A DNA stretch of 14,424 nucleotides from an uncultured bacterium (GTDB lineage: Bacteria; Oederibacteriota; PGYV01; CAILUR01): the NCBI GenBank assembly GCA_903837445.1, contig CAILUR010000083.1, positions 1 to 14,424 on the forward strand, given 5' to 3'. Both the position numbers and the translations under genes were made by a program. Below, piece by piece: positions 1 through 7,846 of the stretch (position 1 is the stretch's first letter; every line of letters begins with the position of its first letter). The notes beneath the pieces were generated by a model. The model was given only the letters and a program-made list of their open reading frames with translations, was not told where the DNA came from and did not search any database.

Positions 1-2098
1 AAATTTAAAAAAATTCACCCGCAGTGATATTGTCGGCTATTGGAAAAAACATTACAGCCCAGACAATCTTATTGTAGTGGTGAGTGGAGATGTAAAAAAA
101 GATGAAGTAATGGGTTATGTGAAAGAAATTTTTGGGCGTATGGAGAGACCTAAAAATGTTGCAAAGGAAGTGTTGCCGTTGCTGGCACTCAAACAGAACA
201 CACGGTTTAAAAAATATACAGGCGAGATAGATGGCAGGTATTTAGCCGTGGCTTTTCGTATAGCGGATGCGAGTAATCCAGACACGGCAAAAATGGAGAT
301 TCTCAGCAGGATTTTAGGTGGGTCCGAGAGTTCTGTTTTTTATCAATCCATAAAAGAAGAAAAACAACTTGTGGATTCTATTGACTGCGGCATTTACTCA
401 GGTAAATTTGGAGGCCTGTTCGTAGTGGTGGCGGAACCAAGACAGGGAAAGTTTAGCGAGACTCTAAAAGAAATCTTTGCGCGCATAAATGAACTTAAAA
501 AGACAGGCGTTAAAAATTCGGATATAGATAAAGTAAAATCGGACTTAATCAGGGAACAATCAAAAGAAAATATGAAAGTCGAAAATATGGCTATCAATCT
601 TGGGGATTTTGAAATGTTGGGCGATTATAAGAAGTATTTTGAATATTTCAGCAATATGAAAAAAGTCACGGATGACGATATCGCAGAAGTCCTGCGTAAG
701 TATATCTCTCCAGAAAATGCCAATGTGGTGGTGTATTATCCTGCCACGGCGAAAAAAGAGCTTGAAAAATATAACAAAATTAAAGATATCAAGCCATTGC
801 TTGCGGCGACACCAGAAAAAAAAGGGGCACAGGTAGGTAAAGTGGTAAAGAAGACATTGGTAAGTGGAGCGCTCTTGCTCAGCAAAAAACGAACAAGCAC
901 TCCAGTGGTGGCAATAAAGTTTATTTTTAAAGGTGGCGCGATAGCTGAAACGGATGCCAACAATGGAATTACAAACCTTATGTTGGATACTATGTTTAAA
1001 GGCACGCAAAAAATGACAGCGAAAGAATTTGCGGCAAAAATAGATTCGTTGGGAATAGTCCTGTCAAAAGATATCAACAAAGATAGTTTTGGATTTTCGG
1101 CAGAACTTACAAAAGATAATTTGGAAGATTTTTTTGAAGTGTTCTCCGATATGGTGTTAAATCCAAAATTTGATGCTGGGGAAATGGATAAGGAAAGGCA
1201 GGATATATTAAATAGAATAGGAAAAATAAAAGATGAACCTGCGGCTTATGCGGATAAACTTTTTAACAAAGAACTTTTTGGACAACATCCGTATAAAAAA
1301 TCTCTAATTGGAGAAACAGATTCGGTAAAAAACTTGACGGTAAAAGAACTTAAAGCGTGGCACACTAAATTTGTAACGCCGACTGAACTGATAATTTCCA
1401 CCGTGGGAAATGCGGATGCAGGCGAAATTGCTACTATGATAAATAAATGTTTTATCGGCTGGAAAGGTGGAAAAAAAAATGAAATAAAAATACCAGAAAA
1501 TAAAATGACAAAAGGCAAAAAATATAATAGGCAGATAATAAATAAAAATCAGGTACATATTATATTGGGATTCTTAGGGCCGAAAGTGTCAAGCAAAGAT
1601 GTACTGCCTTTTAGAGTGCTGGATTCTATTATGTCAGGCGGAATGAACTCTCGTTTATTCACTGAAATTAGGGAAAAAAGGAATCTTTGTTATACGGTTT
1701 ATTCAATGTTTGACCGCACTTTGGAGCGGGGCGCCTTCAGAGTTTACACGGCGACTTCTCCAGAAAATGAGACGCTGGCGATAACAGAACTTATGAAAGT
1801 GCTCGGGGAGTTATATAAAAATGGGGTCACCGAGCAGGAAGTCACTTCGGCAAAAACATATATGATAGGAATGTATAAAATAGGAATGCAGGATTATATG
1901 GCGCAAGCCGCCTCTTACGGGCTTTATGAGTTTTGGGGTTTGGGTTACGATATGGTGGATAGAATGCCTGAAGAAATTGCAAAAGTCACAAAAGCAGATG
2001 TGAACAATGTAATAAAAAAATATTTTGAACTCGAAAATTATTCCGAAGTGGTGGTAGGTCCTAAAAAAAGTGCCACAACCAAAGGGGAGAAAAAATGA
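1..2098 (+). CDS. M16-family (insulinase/pitrilysin-like) zinc metallopeptidase, fused two-half form, 5' end missing
   Basis: The reading frame is open from the first complete codon at 2, so the gene begins upstream; the GTG at 77 is internal, because the codons before it already read like an M16 domain (HYSPDNLIVVVSGDV). About 698 residues are visible. They contain the end of the N-terminal half (M16_C-like, with the ILGGSESSVF segment near nt 310-340) and then a complete second half starting near nt 890. In the second half the zinc motif HxxEH is replaced by NLMLD (nt 974-988), so that half cannot bind zinc. The Arg-Tyr pair of the last domain is intact (R at nt 1670, Y at nt 1691, seven residues apart in EIREKRNLCYTVYS). 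In known M16 enzymes the N-terminal half supplies HxxEH and the C-terminal half supplies Arg/Tyr, so the protein is probably an active peptidase whose zinc site lies outside the window. The cellular location cannot be told without the N-terminus. The stop overlaps the next start (ATGA). Confidence 0.9.
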   Translation, partial: NLKKFTRSDIVGYWKKHYSPDNLIVVVSGDVKKDEVMGYVKEIFGRMERPKNVAKEVLPLLALKQNTRFKKYTGEIDGRYLAVAFRIADASNPDTAKMEILSRILGGSESSVFYQSIKEEKQLVDSIDCGIYSGKFGGLFVVVAEPRQGKFSETLKEIFARINELKKTGVKNSDIDKVKSDLIREQSKENMKVENMAINLGDFEMLGDYKKYFEYFSNMKKVTDDDIAEVLRKYISPENANVVVYYPATAKKELEKYNKIKDIKPLLAATPEKKGAQVGKVVKKTLVSGALLLSKKRTSTPVVAIKFIFKGGAIAETDANNGITNLMLDTMFKGTQKMTAKEFAAKIDSLGIVLSKDINKDSFGFSAELTKDNLEDFFEVFSDMVLNPKFDAGEMDKERQDILNRIGKIKDEPAAYADKLFNKELFGQHPYKKSLIGETDSVKNLTVKELKAWHTKFVTPTELIISTVGNADAGEIATMINKCFIGWKGGKKNEIKIPENKMTKGKKYNRQIINKNQVHIILGFLGPKVSSKDVLPFRVLDSIMSGGMNSRLFTEIREKRNLCYTVYSMFDRTLERGAFRVYTATSPENETLAITELMKVLGELYKNGVTEQEVTSAKTYMIGMYKIGMQDYMAQAASYGLYEFWGLGYDMVDRMPEEIAKVTKADVNNVIKKYFELENYSEVVVGPKKSATTKGEKK

Positions 2099-2508
2099 TA
2101 AAAGTTAAAGCCTTAACCGCAAAAAGTTTTGCCAAATACGGGGAAGTCATAGAAGCGCGTCAGGCGCTGGGGTTTCATGTACTTTTTGGAGAACCAGGAA
2201 AAGTCGGCTGGAGATTAGCATATTCAAAAGTAAAACAGAAACCGCTAAACCGCATAGAAGCCCATCCTGATTCTATGGAAACTTTTGAACTAGTGAGCGG
2301 AGTTTGCGTTATGGTGGTGGCGGCGCCTGCGACTCCAGATAAAATAGAGGCCTTCATATTAGATAAAGGTGTTTGTATTAAAAAGAATACTTGGCACGAG
2401 TTAATTGTGTTATCGGCTGATGCAGAATTAAAACTTGTGGAGAACTATGACATACAGGGGACGAAGTATCATACCTTTAAAAAACCACTGGATGTGTATG
2501 TAGGTTAA
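2095..2508 (+). CDS. Ureidoglycolate lyase (AllA)-family cupin protein
   Basis: This protein of 137 residues is somewhat shorter than the roughly 160 of E. coli AllA. AllA-like landmarks are visible in order: an N-terminal LTAKSFAKYGEVIE segment (residues 7-20), an HPDSMETF segment (57-64) where AllA has HPLGTQAF, a hydrophobic strand CVMVVAAP (71-78), the PDKIEAFIL segment (81-89) and KNTWHELI (97-104) where AllA has RNVWHHPL. In the family this cupin-like fold cleaves ureidoglycolate to glyoxylate and urea in allantoin breakdown. No other purine-degradation gene is present here, so the substrate may be a different small hydroxy or keto acid. The ATG overlaps the stop of the M16 gene by 4 bases and is preceded by AAAGGGGAG (2081-2089), which suggests translational coupling. 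Family assignment is by visual similarity; the exact activity is not established. Confidence 0.75.
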   Translation: MIKVKALTAKSFAKYGEVIEARQALGFHVLFGEPGKVGWRLAYSKVKQKPLNRIEAHPDSMETFELVSGVCVMVVAAPATPDKIEAFILDKGVCIKKNTWHELIVLSADAELKLVENYDIQGTKYHTFKKPLDVYVG

Positions 2509-2554
2509 TATAGGTTTAAAATTTTATAAAAACCGCTTGCGGACTTGAGGACAA

Positions 2555-3925
2555 ATGTCAAAACAGTCAAGGTTAAATATGTTGTTTATGTTTATAGCGT
2601 TGTGTATTTTGACACTTCCGTTTTATTTTTTTAACAGCGATATTGATTTTCAAAAGTTATTTTTTGACGCGGCTAAAGGCGACTGGATTTACGGGCAAAA
2701 TAGGTTTGTTCAAATGTTATATAAGTTTGGGACATATCCCGTGATAATTATGTCAATAAGCGCTATCTTTGTTTTTGCATTTAGTTTTGGATATAAAAAA
2801 ATCATAAGCTATCGTAAGCCAGCTCTGTTTTTAATACTCTTGGTCTTGATAGCTCCCGGTTTGATAATAAATATAGTGTTAAAACAATATTCGGGAAGAC
2901 CACGGCCGAGAGAAATAATAGAATTTGGTGGCAGCTGGCATAATAAAAAACCTTTTGACTTCGGTACACCTGGTAAAGGCGCTTCTTTTCCGTGCGGACA
3001 TGCTTCTGCCGGGTTTGCTATGGCAGGAGTATATTTTTTATTGAGAAAAAAACATAAAAAAATGGCGGCTGTAACACTGGTGGCTTCTTTGGCATATGGT
3101 ACCAGCATGGGGATAGGTCGTTCTATGCAAGGGGCACATTTTTTATCAGATACTTTGTGGGCTGGTGGTTTAGTTATGCTCACAGGGGAAGCCCTGTATG
3201 GATTTATGCGTATGGAGGAAGACTCTCCCCAAGCAGAAGTTAAAGTGAAACCCTTTGTTTCTATTTTGTTGGCGACTGTATTGATACTGGCAACCGTATT
3301 TTTATTTTTGGTAGCGACACCTTTTTCAAAACAGACTAAAGATGGATTTGAAGTGGGGACGGCGCCTATGATAATAAATATCATATCGCCTAAAGCGGAC
3401 ATAAACATAACTGCCAATGCTGGCAATGAGATTATTTGTGAAATGAAAGTCAATGGCTTTGGTTTGCCTAAGTCGGATTACAAAGCGTACTATAATTTTG
3501 GAAGAGAAGGCAAAACTGCAAAACTGGATTCTGTTTTTAAAGTCTATGGGTTATTTTCTGAATTAAATGTGACTCAGGATTGGAGTTTGCCGGCTGACAG
3601 AGTATATACTTATAATGTGGATACGGCAAAAGGAAATGTCTCTTTTGCGCCTCAAAGCAGACAGACAATTTTAGGGATTAAAATAAGCGCTAAAGACGGC
3701 GATGTGTATTTGACTTTTGGAAAGAAGATAAAGGTTAAAGAGCAAGCAAACATTGAAGTATTTGCACCACGGGGTAAGATATATTTTAAAGATGAAAGCG
3801 TATTCTTTAAAAAAATGACTCAGGACAAAACAGAGGTTGGGAAAGTGAAAATCATGACAGGGGAGACTAAGGGCAGGCATTTAAAACTTATTTCAAAAGA
3901 AATTATTATAGAGGGTTCAAAATGA
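2555..3925 (+). CDS. PAP2-family membrane phosphatase with C-terminal extracytoplasmic beta-rich domain
   Basis: The 456-residue protein has all three phosphatase signatures of the PAP2/type 2 phosphatidic acid phosphatase family: KX6RP (K110-P118), PCGH in place of the more usual PSGH (146-149), and RX5HX3D (R189, H195, D199). About seven membrane segments can be seen (near 9-26, 61-80, 90-109, 150-163, 171-186, 200-215, 233-255). Counting from a cytoplasmic N-terminus, all three motifs fall on the outer face, as expected for dephosphorylation of lipid phosphates such as undecaprenyl-PP, phosphatidic acid or lipid A. Residues 256-456 would also lie outside; they are rich in short alternating beta strands and resemble DUF4097-type 'auto-transporter-like' beta repeats, though that is only an impression. 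The ATG at 2555 has TGAGGA at 2545-2550. The stop overlaps the RuBisCO-like gene by 4 bases. The substrate is unknown. Confidence 0.85.
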   Translation: MSKQSRLNMLFMFIALCILTLPFYFFNSDIDFQKLFFDAAKGDWIYGQNRFVQMLYKFGTYPVIIMSISAIFVFAFSFGYKKIISYRKPALFLILLVLIAPGLIINIVLKQYSGRPRPREIIEFGGSWHNKKPFDFGTPGKGASFPCGHASAGFAMAGVYFLLRKKHKKMAAVTLVASLAYGTSMGIGRSMQGAHFLSDTLWAGGLVMLTGEALYGFMRMEEDSPQAEVKVKPFVSILLATVLILATVFLFLVATPFSKQTKDGFEVGTAPMIINIISPKADINITANAGNEIICEMKVNGFGLPKSDYKAYYNFGREGKTAKLDSVFKVYGLFSELNVTQDWSLPADRVYTYNVDTAKGNVSFAPQSRQTILGIKISAKDGDVYLTFGKKIKVKEQANIEVFAPRGKIYFKDESVFFKKMTQDKTEVGKVKIMTGETKGRHLKLISKEIIIEGSK

Positions 3926-5160
3926 AAAATATAAGAGTAAAGTATTTTATTCAAACTCCAGAGGACCCGCGCAAGATAGCGCAGACTATGGCCACTATGC
4001 AGTCCACCGGCACCTGGCAGAAGCTGGATAGGGAAACAAAAAAAATAGTTTCGCGCTTCGGTGCAAAAGTATATTCTGTTTCAAAAACAGCACAGAGAGC
4101 GGGAGCCCTACCGACAAAATATAAAAATAAAAGAAAAAATGCGGCAATAGTGGAGATAGACTATCCCTACAATAATTTTGGTTTTAATATCCCAATGCTG
4201 CTCACCACAGTGGCGGGAGAAATTTTTGATATGCAGGAACTTTTAAGCGTGAAACTTTTGGATATTGAATTTCCAAAAGAGTATTTGAATAAATTTCAAG
4301 GACCGAAGTTTGGGCTTGAAGGGTCCAGAAAAATTGCAGGGGCTTATGACAGACCACTTTTTGGAGCGATAACAAAACCCTGTGTCGGGATAACCCCGAA
4401 AGAAATCGCGCGGTTAGCATATGAGGTATCGTGCGCGGGAGCTGATTTTATTAAAGATGATGAACTGCTCGCGGACGCCCCATATAACAGACTCAAAGAC
4501 AGAGTCAAAGCCGTAAGTGCTGGGCTTAAAAAGGCATATGAAGAAACAGGGAAAACCACTATGTATGCATTTAATGTGACAGATGACCCAGACAAAGTGC
4601 TCGGACTTCACGATTTGGTGGTAAAGGGTGGCGGGCGCGCCATAATGTTTAATGTATTAGCAGGTGGGTTTGGCACTCTCACTATGTTGTCTAAGCATAC
4701 CCAAGTGCCTATTCATTGTCACCGAGATTTTTCAGTGGCAGCAATAAGGAGCGGACATATTGGGCTCAGTTCAGCGCTTTTTACAAAACTCACGCGGCTT
4801 TGTGGGGCTGATCAAATTCAATGCGGTGGCATAGACGGCTATCTTTATGAAACTGACGAAGAAATACTGGAAAATTTTAAAACTTGTTTAGCGCCACTGG
4901 GAAAAATAAAAAAGGTTTTGCCTGTATCTTCAGGTGGGGAATGGGCTGGGAAAATTCCGATAAATATGCGAAAAATAAAGAATAGTGATTATATGTTTAT
5001 GGCGGGGGGTGGAGTTTTTGGGCACCCTGACGGTGGTTATGCGGGAATGAGAAGTCTGATAATTGCTTATGAAACATGGAAAAATGGGAAAAAACTGGAA
5101 ACTTCCAAAGACAAAACTTTAAAAAGAGCCATAGAAAAATTTGGAAAGGTGGTATATTAA
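3922..5160 (+). CDS. RuBisCO-like protein (form IV RuBisCO large-subunit homologue)
   Basis: The 412-residue protein covers the RuBisCO large-subunit fold, with an N-terminal domain (STGTW at 28-32) followed by the TIM barrel. Compared by eye with spinach RbcL, it keeps the first catalytic lysine (K152, equivalent to K175), the carbamylated lysine and metal ligands in ADFIKDDE (K178, D180, E181), the HR pair (H267, R268, equivalent to H294/R295), VSSGG (335-339) and the phosphate-binding GGG..GHP (362-368). It changes K177 to Cys154, E60 to Met, N123 to Glu100, H298 to Ser271, H327 to Gln300 and loop-6 K334 to Tyr307. Loss of these residues rules out normal carboxylase activity and places it in form IV. 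Known form IV proteins act as enolases, isomerases or decarboxylases on phosphorylated keto sugars (for example MtnW in methionine salvage); no methionine-salvage neighbours are present. The ATG overlaps the phosphatase stop by 4 bases and has GAGGG at 3911-3915. Confidence 0.93.
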   Translation: MKNIRVKYFIQTPEDPRKIAQTMATMQSTGTWQKLDRETKKIVSRFGAKVYSVSKTAQRAGALPTKYKNKRKNAAIVEIDYPYNNFGFNIPMLLTTVAGEIFDMQELLSVKLLDIEFPKEYLNKFQGPKFGLEGSRKIAGAYDRPLFGAITKPCVGITPKEIARLAYEVSCAGADFIKDDELLADAPYNRLKDRVKAVSAGLKKAYEETGKTTMYAFNVTDDPDKVLGLHDLVVKGGGRAIMFNVLAGGFGTLTMLSKHTQVPIHCHRDFSVAAIRSGHIGLSSALFTKLTRLCGADQIQCGGIDGYLYETDEEILENFKTCLAPLGKIKKVLPVSSGGEWAGKIPINMRKIKNSDYMFMAGGGVFGHPDGGYAGMRSLIIAYETWKNGKKLETSKDKTLKRAIEKFGKVVY

Positions 5161-5227
5161 AATACCTTTGTTTTGGTCTATTTTGTAAGGGTAAAAAACG
5201 AATATCAATTTTCTGTATAATCCCATA

Positions 5228-5256
5228 TTGACATAAATCAATCTTTTTATTATAAT
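5228..5256 (+). promoter_or_regulatory. Consensus sigma70-type promoter for the downstream glycan operon
   Basis: TTGACA at 5228-5233 and TATAAT at 5251-5256 are both perfect matches to the bacterial housekeeping hexamers, separated by exactly 17 bases. Transcription would begin near 5263, giving a leader of about 114 nt before the GTG at 5377. The position, just after the first gene block and before the DUF2298 gene, suggests it drives the whole run from 5377 onward. Chance matches are more likely in AT-rich DNA, but the full double hexamer at optimal spacing in the only long gap is hard to dismiss. Confidence 0.7.
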
Positions 5257-5274
5257 TTAATCTGTTTTATTGTA

Positions 5275-5300
5275 ACCAAACAATTTTATTTGGTATTTTT
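5275..5300 (+). promoter_or_regulatory. Small hairpin plus T-run in the operon leader (possible attenuator)
   Basis: ACCAAA (5275-5280) can pair with TTTGGT (5289-5294) across an 8-nt loop, directly followed by ATTTTT. The nearby GGTT at 5302-5305 could instead pair with AACC at 5274-5277, giving a competing fold. The stem is only 6 bp with two G-C pairs, so it would be a weak terminator at best. It lies downstream of the predicted transcription start, so if real it would act on the leader of the glycan operon. Confidence 0.25.
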
Positions 5301-5365
5301 CGGTTAATTTTTATTGTCTCTTCTATTATTATAGGCGACAAAAAGAATAGCCGCAAAAAAATCGC

Positions 5366-5379
5366 GGAGGTGCACTGTG
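5366..5379 (+). promoter_or_regulatory. Strong ribosome binding site deciding the GTG start of the DUF2298 gene
   Basis: GGAGG at 5366-5370 sits 6 bases before GTG at 5377, supporting this non-ATG start. The adjacent CCGC (5351-5354) could pair with GCGG (5364-5367) and partly cover the site, but the stem is only 4 bp. Confidence 0.7.
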
Positions 5380-7806
5380 TTAGGACCTATATTTAAGTTC
5401 TGGTTAGTTTCGGTGGTACTCGGTTTATTGGCATTCCCAATAAGTTTTACTATCTTTAAAAAATCTTATGAAAAGGGCTACATGTTTTCAAAGATTGTGG
5501 CTTTGTTTCTGGTGGCATATTTTTCTTGGCTTTTAGGTTTCTTCAAGTTCTCCTCTGGCACCATTTATCTCGTGCTGATACTTATGACAGGGCTATCGGC
5601 ATATCTTTTTATGAAAAACAAAGATGAAATAATAAAGTTTTTAAATGACAATCCAGGGATATGGATAGCTTCGGAACTCTTGTATCTTTTTATATTTTTA
5701 GCATACGCCCTTTTCAGATCCTATCAGCCAGACATTGTGGGGACTGAAAAATTTATGGATTTTGCTTTTATGAATTCGATTGCGAAAGCTGATAAAATGC
5801 CACCTTTTGATCCGTGGATGGCAGGGGACAAGTTCCACATAAGTTATTATTACTTTGGATATTTAATGATGGCTGTGATGATGAAACTGACTGGAATTAC
5901 CGCTGGGATTTCTTATAATCTCTCCCTTGCTTTTATTGTCGCCCTCAGTACGCTGGCTATGGTGGGGTTGCTTTATAACTTAACAAAAAATTATTTTATA
6001 GGGATTTTGGCGGCGGCATTCTTGCTGCTCATAAGCAATATAGATGGGTTTATCCAAGTTGCGCAAAATGGGTGGAGTTTTTCAAACTTCAACTGGTGGC
6101 ATAGCTCGCGAATTATCGATTACAAGGATTACGATGTTACAATAAATGAGTTTCCGTTTTTCTCGTTCCTGCTTGGGGATATGCATCCACATCAGATGGC
6201 GATTCCTTTTGTGCTGACAGCACTTAATGGCGCGCTTGTTTTCTTGCGGTTTGATGAAAAGAAAATAGTTGAAAAGAATTTTGATAAAATAACGCTTTTG
6301 GTTTTCACAGGACTTTTGCTCGGCGGGTTATGGTTCCTGAACTCGTGGGATTTACCGACATATTTTTTCATTACCGCACTTTGTATTCTTTCCTATAAGT
6401 ATTCGATCTCTGAAAAAATAGACGACTGGGATTGGCTAAAAGACGCTATGCTTGCCATAGGGATTATTCTGGGAATAGCAATTGTGGCATATCTGCCGTT
6501 TACCTTATTTTTTAAATCGCAGGCAAGCGGCATTGATATTACAAAAGCAAATACCAAGATATCCGACTATCTTGTGATTTTTGGGATTATGCTTTTCCCA
6601 GTAATTTCTTTTCTTGTGTTTAGAATCTTAAACTGGATGTATGCTGTGCGGCTACAGTCAGTGGCGGGAAAGAAAGTGGAAGAAAGAAAAATCTTCTGTC
6701 CAAGATGCTCATCCGAAATAAGAGCAGGAAAACTTTTCTGCGGTACTTGCGGCTACAAGATTGATAAAACTGAAATGTATTTAGGCGGGCTTGAACTGCC
6801 TATTAAAAAGGCCAATCCGTTTACAACAGATTTGTTAAAGTTCCTTGTGGAACCAGGGATTGCCAAAGCCAAAAACATATGGAAAATACCAGCACTGGTG
6901 GTAGTGATAGTGTTGATAATGTTTGTGTTCAAAACAGTAATTGATAAACCTAATTTTGGATTTCTGATAGCGGGGACATTGCTCCTCGCAGTAGTTACTA
7001 AAATACTGGGGGTCACAAAAGTAGAGTTGAAAGAGAACCAGTTTGTGATAATCCTTATTTTTGCTTCGTTTCTTTTGGCTTTTGGATGTGAATTCCTGCA
7101 TGTCAGGGACACCTTCGGAAAAGCTGGAGGACACACTCCACTTGAAAGAATGAATACGGTTTTTAAATTTTACTACCAGATATGGATTCTTTTATCTGTA
7201 GCGGCGGCGTATGCGTTCTTCTGGATAAAACATTTTTATCTTAAATATAAACCTATGTATGTGAAATGGATATGGTATTCCATTTTTGTTGTATTGATTG
7301 GAATGGGGCTTTTTTATCCAGTCGCTTCAGCTGCAGTAAAAACTGGAGGCTTCAACGGCTATACCACTCTTGATGGTACCGAATTTTTTAATATGAGATA
7401 CCCAGGAGATTATCAGGCTATTGCATGGATTAAGAAAAACATAAAAGGGACGCCTGTTATTCTTGAAGCCCATGGTCCCGAATATACCGAATACGGCAGG
7501 ATATCCTCTTTCACGGGGCTACCTACAGTGTTAGGCTGGCCAGGACATGAACTTCAATGGAGAGGCACCTGGGAAGAACCAGGCGCGCGTATGGGAGCAA
7601 TAGATAAAATTTATACTACCACCGATATAAATGAAGCACAGCGATTACTCAAAGAATACAATGTGGACTATGTGTATGTCGGGCTGCTTGAAAAAACAAA
7701 ACAGGAATACAGGACTGCGCCAAAGGCGGCTTGGGATAAGTTCGGGAAGTTTATGGATATAGTTTACTCAAACCAAGCAGAGACGGTTATATATAAAGTA
7801 AGATAA
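5377..7806 (+). CDS. DUF2298 / 'YYY' (TIGR03662-type) multi-pass membrane protein with internal zinc ribbon
   Basis: The 809-residue protein is strongly hydrophobic with many membrane segments spread over both halves. Family landmarks are the triple tyrosine in SYYYFGY (157-159), the preceding PPFDPWMAGDKFH segment (142-154), the GDMHPHQ motif (267-273) and the conserved WPGHELQWRG (721-730) near the C-terminus. An early extracytoplasmic loop rich in Asp, Tyr and Trp resembles the GT-C glycosyltransferase layout (GT39, STT3), so a lipid-linked sugar transferase role is a reasonable inference, not proven. Between two membrane blocks lies a zinc ribbon with C441, C444, C455 and C458 (CPRC...CGTC), expected in the cytoplasm. 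This family is known mainly from Archaea and Chloroflexi and usually sits close to a TIGR03663 gene, exactly as here: the next gene begins 40 bases downstream. Translation starts at GTG 5377 behind GGAGG. Confidence 0.88.
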   Translation: MLGPIFKFWLVSVVLGLLAFPISFTIFKKSYEKGYMFSKIVALFLVAYFSWLLGFFKFSSGTIYLVLILMTGLSAYLFMKNKDEIIKFLNDNPGIWIASELLYLFIFLAYALFRSYQPDIVGTEKFMDFAFMNSIAKADKMPPFDPWMAGDKFHISYYYFGYLMMAVMMKLTGITAGISYNLSLAFIVALSTLAMVGLLYNLTKNYFIGILAAAFLLLISNIDGFIQVAQNGWSFSNFNWWHSSRIIDYKDYDVTINEFPFFSFLLGDMHPHQMAIPFVLTALNGALVFLRFDEKKIVEKNFDKITLLVFTGLLLGGLWFLNSWDLPTYFFITALCILSYKYSISEKIDDWDWLKDAMLAIGIILGIAIVAYLPFTLFFKSQASGIDITKANTKISDYLVIFGIMLFPVISFLVFRILNWMYAVRLQSVAGKKVEERKIFCPRCSSEIRAGKLFCGTCGYKIDKTEMYLGGLELPIKKANPFTTDLLKFLVEPGIAKAKNIWKIPALVVVIVLIMFVFKTVIDKPNFGFLIAGTLLLAVVTKILGVTKVELKENQFVIILIFASFLLAFGCEFLHVRDTFGKAGGHTPLERMNTVFKFYYQIWILLSVAAAYAFFWIKHFYLKYKPMYVKWIWYSIFVVLIGMGLFYPVASAAVKTGGFNGYTTLDGTEFFNMRYPGDYQAIAWIKKNIKGTPVILEAHGPEYTEYGRISSFTGLPTVLGWPGHELQWRGTWEEPGARMGAIDKIYTTTDINEAQRLLKEYNVDYVYVGLLEKTKQEYRTAPKAAWDKFGKFMDIVYSNQAETVIYKVR

Positions 7807-7846
7807 AAGTAAAAAAAATATTTAAATTATTACTTAGGAGGAAAAG

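Larger units (their letters stand above)
5161..5376. other. Intergenic region between the RuBisCO-like gene and the glycan operon
   Basis: This is the only long non-coding gap in the window (216 bases) and it is very AT-rich. It contains the sigma70-type promoter at 5228-5256, a small hairpin followed by a T-run (5275-5300), a second weak inverted repeat (TTGTC...GACAA with an inner CTAT/ATAG), and a strong ribosome binding site next to the GTG at 5377. No open reading frame with a plausible start was seen. No clear intrinsic terminator follows the RuBisCO-like gene: the 7-bp stem TACCTTT/AAGGGTA (5163-5193) has a long loop and is followed by A residues instead of T. Confidence 0.8.

Noticed and set aside
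77..79. GTG at 77 as the start of the M16 gene
   Set aside because: The same frame is open to the window edge and the 25 upstream codons encode conserved M16 sequence, so the gene is truncated by the window.
2531..2540. CCGCTTGCGG palindrome upstream of the PAP2 gene as an operator or terminator
   Set aside because: It is only 10 bases with no T-run and no second copy; too short to support a function.
2809..3453. Long open frame of 214 codons on the - strand
   Set aside because: It lies entirely within the PAP2 gene, has no recognisable domain or ribosome binding site, and the + strand frame carries all three phosphatase motifs.
3922..5160. Functional CO2-fixing RuBisCO
   Set aside because: Loop-6 lysine and several other essential residues are replaced, and no phosphoribulokinase or small subunit gene is nearby.
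5163..5193. Stem TACCTTT/AAGGGTA after the RuBisCO-like gene as a terminator
   Set aside because: The loop is 17 nt, the stem contains a G-T pair and the following bases are A, not T.
5214..5221. TGTATAAT as an additional promoter -10 element
   Set aside because: No reasonable -35 lies 16-18 bases upstream, and the TG is not spaced as in an extended -10; the promoter at 5228-5256 is far better.
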